Positions 8,113-15,443 of a stretch of DNA of 64,000 nucleotides are shown in pieces; the first letter of the stretch is position 1; every line of letters starts with the position of its first letter. Origin of the DNA: Candidatus Flexifilum affinis (GTDB lineage Bacteria > Chloroflexota > Anaerolineae > Aggregatilineales > Phototrophicaceae); the NCBI GenBank assembly GCA_016713325.1, contig JADJPJ010000100.1, forward strand, positions 6,365 to 70,364, read 5' to 3'. Both the position numbers and the translations under genes were made by a program. The notes under the pieces are model-generated. The model searched no databases, was not told the origin of the DNA, and worked only from the letters and a program-made list of their open reading frames with translations.

Positions 8113-8670
8113 TCAGCCAGCCAGGATTTCCGCCGCGGCGACCTTCAGCCCGGCCAGCACCGCCGAGTCGAAGGTATCGCCGGCCGCGAAGATGCCGAGC
8201 AGCTCGAACTTGCCATCGCGCAGCAGCCACACCTCCAGCGTTTCGTTGGCCGGATCGGCAATCCAGTACTCCCGCACGCCATGCCGCTCATAGGCGCGGA
8301 ACTTCTGCATGCGGTCGATCTTGGCCGTGCTGGGCGACAGCACCTCAACCACCAGCTCGGGCGCGCCGACGATGCGCTTCTCTTCCACGACGCAGCGGGT
8401 GTCCGGTGCCAGATAGAGCACATCCGGCTCATAGATATTGAACTCGTCCAGGGCGACCTCGGTCCGGGATGTGAAGATCTGCCCTCCCTGCTGTGGCAGA
8501 ATGCGTCCCATCAGCAGAATGCATTTGACGACAATCGACTGATGCTTGGTCCTCGCCCCCACGCCGATCACCACCTTCCCGTCGATGAGTTCGATGAATT
8601 CGTTCGCCGCGTATTCGGGCAGTGCGTAGAAGGTGTCGGCGGTAATTTTGACCGCGGTTTCCAGCACCAT
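8113..8670 (-). CDS. Uma2-family putative restriction-like endonuclease
   Basis: 185 residues from ATG 8670; a GTG at 8682 is an alternative. The family pattern is clear: an N-terminal ELIDGKV strand, the helix region HQSIVVKCILLM, then the PD-(D/E)xK-like core with YEPDVLYL and PELVVEVLSPST, and KFRAYERHGVREYWIADP. Uma2 (DUF820) proteins are abundant in Cyanobacteria and Chloroflexota and carry a restriction-endonuclease fold. Their biological role is unknown. A TATAAT box on the minus strand (8709-8714) is placed to drive it. A second, diverged member lies at 24759-25337. Confidence 0.88.
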   Translation of the reverse strand: MVLETAVKITADTFYALPEYAANEFIELIDGKVVIGVGARTKHQSIVVKCILLMGRILPQQGGQIFTSRTEVALDEFNIYEPDVLYLAPDTRCVVEEKRIVGAPELVVEVLSPSTAKIDRMQKFRAYERHGVREYWIADPANETLEVWLLRDGKFELLGIFAAGDTFDSAVLAGLKVAAAEILAG

Positions 8671-8778
8671 TGGGATGACCACCCCATCACTCGTCGGACC
8701 CTGAGTCTATTATACTGATCTTCAGACGCCGGCTCGCGCGGACGGTTTGCGACCTTTTGTGCCCGGCACGCGTACTAA

Positions 8779-9516
8779 ATGGCATACAACAGGGTTCATG
8801 AGACGGGCAAACGGATGATGTTCAATCTTATCGGGCAGGTCTTCAGCGCGGTGTTCGGCAGGGCCGGCACCGATTTTATCAACTCGCTGGCGCGCGGCGC
8901 CGACGACATCTACGACTTCGTTTATGTGCGCATCTTCGGGCTGCCGTTCATCGTCCTTGGTGCGCGCCAGACCGGCAAGACCACGCTGATCGAGTGGCTG
9001 CGGCAGAATGTCGCCTCACTGGAGGGTTTCGCGCCCGAGCCGACCCCGCCGGGTGGCGATCACGTCAGCACCTTCAACAGCTACATTGGCGACGAGATGA
9101 TGCGCCTCAAGCCGGCCCGCGACGTGGGCGGCGAATCGGAAATGTGGGAGACCGACTGGGTCGAGCTGTTCCGCGAGGTGCGCCCGCGCGGCATCATCTT
9201 CCTGCTCGACCACACCGAGGTGCTCAAGCACAAGGACGCCTTCAACTTCGTCATGAACATGATTGAAGAGGAGCGCGACGCTCAGCGGCATGTGCGGGCG
9301 GTGCTGGTGCTGGCCAACAAGAGCGACCTGTGGCTCAAGCACACCACGCTCGACAAGCTGATGGCGCAGTATGGCAACGAGGTCAAGCGGCTGAACAACC
9401 AGGCCGAGCGCCTGGGCTACAAAGCGGTGATCCACTCCAGCAGCGTGACCACCGGCGTCGGCGTGCGCGATGCGATGAGCGCCTTCTTCAACGTCATCCG
9501 GCCGCAGCCGCGCTAA
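8779..9516 (+). CDS. Small Ras/Arf-like GTPase
   Basis: 245 residues from the first ATG; the real start may be the ATG at 8815 or 8818. A hydrophobic, possibly membrane-associating N-terminal stretch precedes G1 GARQTGKTT (residues 61-69), G3 DVGG (115-118) and G4 NKSD (180-183), with HSSSVTTGVGV as the G5 region. This is the full set expected of a small GTP-binding switch. A histidine-rich LLDHTEVLKHKDAF segment follows G3. It is followed 45 bases later by two membrane proteins of shared architecture on the same strand, so a GTPase-membrane protein module is likely. The partner and cargo are not known. Confidence 0.82.
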   Translation: MAYNRVHETGKRMMFNLIGQVFSAVFGRAGTDFINSLARGADDIYDFVYVRIFGLPFIVLGARQTGKTTLIEWLRQNVASLEGFAPEPTPPGGDHVSTFNSYIGDEMMRLKPARDVGGESEMWETDWVELFREVRPRGIIFLLDHTEVLKHKDAFNFVMNMIEEERDAQRHVRAVLVLANKSDLWLKHTTLDKLMAQYGNEVKRLNNQAERLGYKAVIHSSSVTTGVGVRDAMSAFFNVIRPQPR

Positions 9517-9561
9517 CGGATTACAATAGAGGTGTCCGCCTGCACGGAAGGGATGCCTCTT

Positions 9562-10122
9562 ATGACCCGGGCGAGATCTTCAGGTGCGCCGACACCGACC
9601 CACGAGCCAATCAGCGACAAGGGGCTGAAAAATCTCGTGCTGATCGGCCGCCTCTTTCACTACCAGCATCAGATCGCCGACAACAAAGCGGCGGCCATCT
9701 TCTCCATCAACACGCTGCTGCTCGGCGCGCTGGCATTCAGCCGGCTGGCAGGGGTGAGCAGCACCCCCGTCAGCACGTCGGACACCAGGGGGCTGACCAG
9801 TCTGATCATCCTGGCCGGGCTGCTGTTCAGCATCGCCTCGTCGACCTTCTGCGTGCTGATGACCATCTATCCCCGCCGGCAGACTCACGCGCAGTCGGCG
9901 GTGTTCCCGGTCGCCAGCTCCGAAGATGCGTCGCTGGCGCTGTTTGTGGCGCAGACACTGCCGCTCAGCAATGAGGCGATGGCGCAGGAAGTGGCCAAGC
10001 TGATCCACGCCGATGCGCAGATCAGCGTGTTCAAGTACCGCTGGGTGAACCGGGCCACCATCGGCCTGGGCTTTGCGCTGCTGGACTGGCTGCTGCTGCA
10101 TGCCGTCTCGATCGTGGGATAG
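9562..10122 (+). CDS. PycTM-like three-helix membrane protein
   Basis: 186 residues from ATG 9562, preceded by GGAAGGGA; an upstream GTG at 9532 is possible. A soluble lead ends in HYQHQIADNKAAAIFSIN, entering transmembrane helix 1 (about 42-60). Helix 2 is at about 77-100 and ends in YPRR. An amphipathic cytosolic segment follows (EAMAQEVAKLIHADAQISVFKYRW), then a third helix at the C-terminus. The DxKA motif at helix 1, Pro-Arg after helix 2 and Lys-Tyr before helix 3 match the Pycsar-effector transmembrane (PycTM) pattern. In Pycsar such proteins respond to cyclic nucleotides; no cyclase is adjacent here. Family call is by pattern only. Confidence 0.6.
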   Translation: MTRARSSGAPTPTHEPISDKGLKNLVLIGRLFHYQHQIADNKAAAIFSINTLLLGALAFSRLAGVSSTPVSTSDTRGLTSLIILAGLLFSIASSTFCVLMTIYPRRQTHAQSAVFPVASSEDASLALFVAQTLPLSNEAMAQEVAKLIHADAQISVFKYRWVNRATIGLGFALLDWLLLHAVSIVG

Positions 10123-10130
10123 CGCCGATC

Positions 10131-10691
10131 ATGATCGAGATCGAAGAACGATCCCTTCTTGCCGGAGAGGAGTTGAAAGTTTCCGACGAGCGGCTGGAGC
10201 TGTTCATCATCATGCTGCGCGAGATGTACATCGACGTGCGCCGCGTCGACTACAAGGTGCAGGTGATCAGCGGGGCGACGGCGCTGCTGGTGGCGGCGCT
10301 GGCGCTGGCCCCTCCAAGCCTGACGATTTCCAGCATCATGGCGGCGCCGACAATGCGCGATCTGCTGGTGGTCGGCATCGAAGTGGCGCTGATCGTGGCC
10401 ATCGTCCTGACCACCCTGGCCAACATCCTGGCGCTGCATGCCCGCTCCTTCGACAAGCGGAGCGACGGACTGTTTTCCTTCAGCGATATCGCCGCGCGCG
10501 ATCACGCGGCCTTCACGCAGGAATTCCTCGGCCTGACGAATGCCGAGCAGGCGCGCATCCTGCTGGAGGAGCTGCGTCTGAACGGGCTGCTGGTGGCGCG
10601 CAAACTCCGCTGGGTGCGGCTGTCGTCGCAGATGTTTCTGATCGCCGTCATGGTGTGGATCGCCAGTTACGCCATTTCGGTGCTGGGGTGA
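10131..10691 (+). CDS. Second PycTM-like membrane protein
   Basis: 186 residues. It shares the layout of the preceding gene: a cytosolic lead with RRVDYKVQVISGATALL entering helix 1, helix 2 at about 78-102, then a soluble segment (FSDIAARDHAAFTQEF, NAEQARILLEELRLNGLLVARKL) and a third helix near the C-terminus (SQMFLIAVMVWIASYAISV). The order two helices, regulatory segment, one helix is that of PycTM effectors. It lies eight bases after the previous gene, so the GTPase and both membrane genes form one transcription unit. The two membrane proteins are diverged rather than recent duplicates. Confidence 0.6.
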   Translation: MIEIEERSLLAGEELKVSDERLELFIIMLREMYIDVRRVDYKVQVISGATALLVAALALAPPSLTISSIMAAPTMRDLLVVGIEVALIVAIVLTTLANILALHARSFDKRSDGLFSFSDIAARDHAAFTQEFLGLTNAEQARILLEELRLNGLLVARKLRWVRLSSQMFLIAVMVWIASYAISVLG

Positions 10692-10816
10692 CGCGCCGAT
10701 CGCTGAGCATCCAATCACAAGGGAAATGTGAGATAAAAGAATCATATACTCAAGGTGTCGTTGCCGATTTCGCCGGCGCCTCTACGGTATAAGTTGCAGA
10801 GCTGGGACCATACGAC

Positions 10817-13800
10817 ATGCCAGAGAACAGACATGATATGCCCTCGAAACTGGCGCAAACCCATGAACAGCTCAAAAAAGCCCAGGCCCGCATAGCGGAA
10901 TTGGAATCGCAGCTCTCCGGCGATTCGTCGCGCCCTCATGTCCTCGTCGCGAGTGAAGATCGTTACCATCGTACGCTCGACAACATGCTGGAAGGCTGCC
11001 AGATCATCGGATTTGACTGGCGCTACCTCTATGTCAACGATACTGCCGCGCGTCACGGCCAGCGAGCGAAAGCTGAACTCATCGGCTATACGATGATGGA
11101 ACGATATCCAGGCATTGAAGCGACGGAAATGTTCGCTGCTCTGAAGCGTTGCATGCACGAGCGGACCACTGAGCATATCGAGAACGAATTCTTCTATCCC
11201 GATGGCACGCATGCATGGTTCGAACTGAGCATTCAACCCGTACCCGAAGGTCTGTTCATTCTCTCACTGGACATCACTCAACGGAAACAGGCAGAAATAG
11301 CCCTGAAGCGTTATGCGCAGCGGGTAAAAATCCTTCATGACATTGATGTTGGCATCATCAGTGCCACTTCAATTCAATCTCTTGTCGAAGCTGTGCTCCT
11401 CCGTATCCGTCAGCTCATCCCGTGCCAGCATGTGAGTGTAACGCTGATAGATGAGACCACAGATGAATGGGTGTTTTTCGCTGCGGACCACAATGGCCCT
11501 TCGGGGCTAGAGGCGGGCAGTCGCCTTGCGATTACCCCTCGCTTGCTAAAGGAATTCATCGCAGAACCCATCAAAGTGATCGATGACTTCCTGTCGATAG
11601 AGTATCCGGACGCCGTATCCGCTCGCCTGATCAGTGAAGGCAAACGATCTGCCCTGCATGCCCGCTTCACGGCTCAAGGGCGTCCACTGGGATCGCTCAA
11701 TCTGCTGGCAGATGAACCCGGCTTTTTCACCGGCGAGCATCAGGAAATTGCTGCAGGAATCGGCAATCAACTTGCCGTTGCCATTCATCAGGCGCAACTC
11801 ACCGAAGAACTCGCGCGTCGCGCCCTTCAATTGGAACAGCGGAATGCGGAACTCATGCAGTCCGAATCAACAGAGCGTGAGCAGCGCGTACTTGCCGAAG
11901 CGCTGCGTGACAGCCTGGCTGTGCTGACCGCGTCGCTGGACGTTGATACGGTGATGCAGCAGCTTCTTGCGTATAGCACGACCGTTATTCCCAGTGAAGC
12001 CGGCTCCATTATCCTCTTTGAGGGTAATCAAGGGCGAGTCGCCTACTCACGAGGCTTTCCGCCGGAAGCTGAAGCTTACTTCAAAACCCTTCGAATACCG
12101 ACTGCCTCCAATAAATACCTGGGTGGTGAGGACAACCCGAGGGCATATCTCGCTGCCGATACACAGTCTACCGTTGGTTGGGAAAAGATTGCGATTACAG
12201 ATTGGATTCGTTCCAGCATCGGGGTTCCCATCGTCCTGCATGGTGAGGTCATCGGTCTACTCACTGCCGATAGCGCAATGCCTCATCGATTTCAGCAAAA
12301 GGACGTGGCGAACCTGCAAACATTTGCCCGCTATGCGGCACTGGCGCTCGAAAACGCCTATCACGTCAATCAACTTGAACAGAGGGTCAATGAGCGCACC
12401 GCCGAACTGCAAGCGACGAAAGAGCAAGTCGAAGCGATACTCGACAACAGTCCGAACGGTATCCTGCTGGTCTACGCCGATCTGACCGTTCAGCAGACGA
12501 ATTCATCATTCAATCGCCTCTTTTGCAGCGAACCGGATGACTATGTTGGCAAATCGCTGGACACGCTCATCCACCCAGAAGATGTTGACGGCGTAAAAAG
12601 GCTTGTTCAATTGGCAGTCGCAGAACCACCGGGGGGACGGGTGGAGATCAGCGCCCAGCGTAAGGACGGTACTATCTTCGACGCTGAACTCGGCATTGCG
12701 CGGAGCGCAGGCGGCGGATTGGTATGCGAGATTCACGACATCACCGAACGGAAAGTACAGGAGCGTCAGCTTCGCTTCTATGCCAGCATACAGGAAAGCG
12801 TCACGGATGCCGTGATCGCGACCGATCTGAATTTTCGCATCCAGAGTTGGAACCCGGCGGCGGAGCGCGTGTACGGGTGGCGTGCCCAGGAAGTCATCGG
12901 TAAATCGAGCGTTGAGGTGCTGCAGACACAGTTTCTATCAGGTCAGACCCGCGAGCAAGCGAGCCAGACCCTGAAAGAGCAGGGGTTTCTGACGGCCGAA
13001 GCTAGCCAGCATCACAAAGATGGCAGAACCATCTTTACATTTGGTTCGGTTGTCGTCCTCAAGGACGAGGCTCAGCATCCGATTGGCTTTGTTGCCGTAA
13101 ACCGCGACATTACCGAACGTAAGCAGGCAGAAGAGATGCAGCAGCAGGCACTCGCCAAAGAAAGAGAACTGAGTGAGCTCAAATCGCGCTTTGTATCCAT
13201 GGCTTCACACGAGTTCCGCACCCCTCTGGCCACTATTCTCGCTCTGACCGAAACGCTGAGCGCCTACCGACATAGACTCCCTGAAGAGAAGATCGATGAA
13301 CGATTGGACATGATCAAGGAACAGGTAGGGCATCTCAAGGACATCATGGAAGACGTTCTGCTGCTGGCACGAATGCAGGCACGGCGAGTCGAGTTTAATC
13401 CAGCTCCTATGAACGTGGATAGCCTGGGCCGAAGTGTCCTTGATGAGATTCAGAGCCGACCCGATGTCACCCATCATTTTGCCTATGCCTGTCATCCTGC
13501 GCTTCAAAATGTGAAGTTGGATAAGAAACTGATACGACAGGTCTTCGACAATCTGGTATCCAATGCGATCAAATATTCACCAACGGGCACGTTTGTTCAT
13601 ATCCGCCTGGACTATGACCAATCGACGGTAGTCCTGGAAGTGCGCGATGAAGGCATCGGCATCCCGGAATCCGATTTGCCGCACTTGTTTGAACCTTTCC
13701 ACCGCGCTGCGAATGTCAATACGATCCCTGGTACCGGGCTGGGATTGGTGATTATCAAAGAATCTGTTGAACTGCACGGCGGGACCATCAGCGTGGACAG

Positions 13801-13888
13801 TCGAGTCAATGTGGGGACGACAGTGACTGTCCGTATCCCGATAGTCGCGTTGGAGGGAAACGATGACGACCCGCGTCCTGGTGATTGA
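10817..13888 (+). CDS. PAS-GAF-GAF-PAS-PAS sensor histidine kinase
   Basis: 1023 residues, no transmembrane segments, so a soluble sensor. Order: a short coiled coil (about 10-35), PAS (about 48-155), GAF (174-335), GAF (364-515), coiled-coil linker, PAS (538-645), PAS (655-775) ending in DITERKQAEE, HisKA with SHEFRTPLA (phospho-acceptor His798), and HATPase with DEGIGI and GTGLGL. The final 26 bases overlap the next gene, which carries its own receiver and kinase, so the two are translationally coupled. The ligands of the PAS and GAF domains cannot be told from sequence. The ATPase and H boxes are intact and the protein should be active. Confidence 0.92.
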   Translation: MPENRHDMPSKLAQTHEQLKKAQARIAELESQLSGDSSRPHVLVASEDRYHRTLDNMLEGCQIIGFDWRYLYVNDTAARHGQRAKAELIGYTMMERYPGIEATEMFAALKRCMHERTTEHIENEFFYPDGTHAWFELSIQPVPEGLFILSLDITQRKQAEIALKRYAQRVKILHDIDVGIISATSIQSLVEAVLLRIRQLIPCQHVSVTLIDETTDEWVFFAADHNGPSGLEAGSRLAITPRLLKEFIAEPIKVIDDFLSIEYPDAVSARLISEGKRSALHARFTAQGRPLGSLNLLADEPGFFTGEHQEIAAGIGNQLAVAIHQAQLTEELARRALQLEQRNAELMQSESTEREQRVLAEALRDSLAVLTASLDVDTVMQQLLAYSTTVIPSEAGSIILFEGNQGRVAYSRGFPPEAEAYFKTLRIPTASNKYLGGEDNPRAYLAADTQSTVGWEKIAITDWIRSSIGVPIVLHGEVIGLLTADSAMPHRFQQKDVANLQTFARYAALALENAYHVNQLEQRVNERTAELQATKEQVEAILDNSPNGILLVYADLTVQQTNSSFNRLFCSEPDDYVGKSLDTLIHPEDVDGVKRLVQLAVAEPPGGRVEISAQRKDGTIFDAELGIARSAGGGLVCEIHDITERKVQERQLRFYASIQESVTDAVIATDLNFRIQSWNPAAERVYGWRAQEVIGKSSVEVLQTQFLSGQTREQASQTLKEQGFLTAEASQHHKDGRTIFTFGSVVVLKDEAQHPIGFVAVNRDITERKQAEEMQQQALAKERELSELKSRFVSMASHEFRTPLATILALTETLSAYRHRLPEEKIDERLDMIKEQVGHLKDIMEDVLLLARMQARRVEFNPAPMNVDSLGRSVLDEIQSRPDVTHHFAYACHPALQNVKLDKKLIRQVFDNLVSNAIKYSPTGTFVHIRLDYDQSTVVLEVRDEGIGIPESDLPHLFEPFHRAANVNTIPGTGLGLVIIKESVELHGGTISVDSRVNVGTTVTVRIPIVALEGNDDDPRPGD

Positions 13889-14984
13889 AGACGAAGAGAT
13901 CCTGCGTCGTGAGCTCCTGGAGTGGTTGAGTCTGGAAGGCTATGACGCGGATGGCGCTGCCAACGGTACTGAGGGCATCAGCCAGGCGATTCGTCAGCCG
14001 CCCGATTTGATCGTCTGTGATATTACCATGCCCGGCCTTGACGGGTATGAGGTTCTAATGGAGATTCGCTCCGATCCTTCCACTTCAGGGGTTCCCTTTA
14101 TCTTTGTGACGGCCAGGGCGGCCCGTGAGGATATCCGCAGGGGGATGGATTCAGGCGCGGACGATTACATCACCAAGCCTTTCGGCCGTCAGGAGTTTTT
14201 ACGAGCAGTAGAAGCTCGCCTGGAGCAGAAGCAAGTTCAGGAGCAGCGGCATCAACTGGAGTCCGAACGGTTGCGGCAGGCGTTTGAACATGAGCGGGAC
14301 CAGCGACTTTTGAAGGCTAAGTTGGTCGCCATGTTTTCGCATGATTTTCGCAATCCCCTCGCGAGCATCATGTCCTCGAACGGCCTCTTGCGGGACTATG
14401 TCGATCGCATGGATAACGAGCGTCGCCTGACGCATCACAGTCGTATCGAAGCATCGGTGCGCCAGCTTCTGCAGATGCTGGATGATATGCTCGTCGTCTC
14501 CCAGATGGAAACAGGCCATTATGACTTCAGGCCGGAGCAGTTGAACATCGCGGAATTGTTGCAGGGCATCGTCGAGGAATTTCAGACGATACACTCTCAA
14601 TCGTACAGGATCTTCTACGACCGGCGATTTGACGATCTGGTCGTGGCTGACCCGCGCCTGATACGCCAGATTGCGTCCAATCTGATCTCCAATGCCATCA
14701 AGTATTCGCCTCAAGGCGGTGAGGTAAGAGTATCATTGGAGCATGAAGACGGTCAGTTTATTCTGATTGTGCAGGATTGGGGTGTTGGCATCCCGGAAGC
14801 CGATCAAACCAACTTGTTTGATGCATTTCGGCGTGCCTCGAATGTCGGCGGTGTGCCCGGTACAGGTTTGGGATTAACGATTGTCAAGCAGGCGGTGGAC
14901 TTACACGGCGGCGAGATCCACCTTCAAAGCCAGGTCGGTACTGGCACAACGGTGACCGTCAGAATACCAGTTGAACCCAACTGA
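13863..14984 (+). CDS. Response regulator receiver fused to histidine kinase
   Basis: 373 residues. An N-terminal receiver (VLVIEDEE, phospho-acceptor Asp53 in VCDITMPGLDG, Lys105 in DYITKP) is followed by a coiled linker and a complete kinase: H box MFSHDFRNPLAS (His160), N box SNLISNAIKYSP, G1 DWGVGI and G2 GTGLGLTIV. The start lies inside the 3' end of the upstream sensor kinase. A likely path is transfer from the upstream kinase to Asp53, which then controls this kinase. No DNA-binding output is encoded here, so the final target must lie elsewhere. Confidence 0.9.
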   Translation: MTTRVLVIEDEEILRRELLEWLSLEGYDADGAANGTEGISQAIRQPPDLIVCDITMPGLDGYEVLMEIRSDPSTSGVPFIFVTARAAREDIRRGMDSGADDYITKPFGRQEFLRAVEARLEQKQVQEQRHQLESERLRQAFEHERDQRLLKAKLVAMFSHDFRNPLASIMSSNGLLRDYVDRMDNERRLTHHSRIEASVRQLLQMLDDMLVVSQMETGHYDFRPEQLNIAELLQGIVEEFQTIHSQSYRIFYDRRFDDLVVADPRLIRQIASNLISNAIKYSPQGGEVRVSLEHEDGQFILIVQDWGVGIPEADQTNLFDAFRRASNVGGVPGTGLGLTIVKQAVDLHGGEIHLQSQVGTGTTVTVRIPVEPN

Positions 14985-15192
14985 AGCACTCCCTGAAGTA
15001 CAGTGCTGCAGGCGCGTTCTCGTACGAAAGGGCAAGCGCTTCAAAATCGACCATCAGGTCATGAGGGTGCAAAACGTATCGTAGAGGCGCATCGTGATGC
15101 GGCCGGGATGGGAGGCAGTTCGCGAACCGCCCTGTTGTAACCCTACCAGGAAATCTGATGCGTTTGCCCTGCATGAGGGCTGTCCGCCTATG

Positions 15193-15220
15193 TTGACGCC
15201 TGCCGGGAAAAAGCTATACT
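15193..15220 (+). promoter_or_regulatory. Promoter of the metG leader
   Basis: TTGACG (15193-15198) and TATACT (15215-15220) with a 16-base spacer make one of the best promoters in the window. Transcription should begin around 15227-15228, at or one base before the ATG of the leader ORF, so the leader message is probably leaderless. The upstream stretch 14985-15192 shows no gene. Confidence 0.7.
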
Positions 15221-15227
15221 TAAAGGC

Positions 15228-15314
15228 ATGAAACGCAGAACGTTGGGTGGCCTCTCTTCGATGCGAATGCCGTCCGTGTCCAATGACAGACGGTGTGCTT
15301 CGACGCGCCTCTAG
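15228..15314 (+). CDS. Leader peptide ORF upstream of metG (28 codons)
   Basis: A short frame from ATG 15228 to TAG 15312-15314, starting within a base or so of the predicted transcription start. Besides the initiator it contains Met codons at positions 12 and 14 (ATG CGA ATG, 15261-15269), directly before the first arm of the leader hairpins. A ribosome slowed there for lack of charged Met-tRNA would cover that arm. No ribosome-binding site is present, in keeping with leaderless initiation. It is supported by position and logic, not by homology. Confidence 0.5.
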   Translation: MKRRTLGGLSSMRMPSVSNDRRCASTRL

Positions 15315-15355
15315 CGTGCGCGTGTTCCATCAGGGGAATTCAAGCCGTCTGTCAG
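15270..15355 (+). promoter_or_regulatory. Attenuator with competing hairpins in the metG leader
   Basis: Arm A (15270-15280) pairs with arm B GACAGACGG (15285-15293): nine pairs, a two-base bulge and loop CAAT. Arm B also pairs perfectly over nine bases with arm C (15345-15353), extendable by T84-A54. Arm C is the 5' half of the terminator. A:B, B:C and C:D are therefore mutually exclusive in the classical attenuator manner. A further hairpin (15303-15308 with 15318-15323) holds the leader stop codon in its loop. Confidence 0.6.
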
Positions 15356-15374
15356 CACTGACAGGCGGCTTTTT
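15344..15374 (+). terminator. Intrinsic terminator 70 bases before metG
   Basis: GCCGTCTGTC (15344-15353) pairs with GACAGGCGGC (15360-15369) with one G-T pair and loop AGCACT, followed by five T (15370-15374). No gene ends just upstream, so it must act on the metG leader itself. Confidence 0.75.
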
Positions 15375-15443
15375 GTTGTGCAGCGGGCTGTGTCACAATA
15401 TGGGAACATCAACCACTCTATTCTGAAGTTGTAAGAGGACGCC

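Noticed and set aside
14985..15192. Terminator or small RNA after the kinase pair
   Set aside because: AGCACT/AGTGCT near 14985 is a short dyad without a T run; insufficient support.
15227..15443. T-box or SAM riboswitch upstream of metG
   Set aside because: No T-box AGGGTGG/antiterminator signature and no SAM-aptamer pattern; the leader ORF and three-way hairpins explain the region better.
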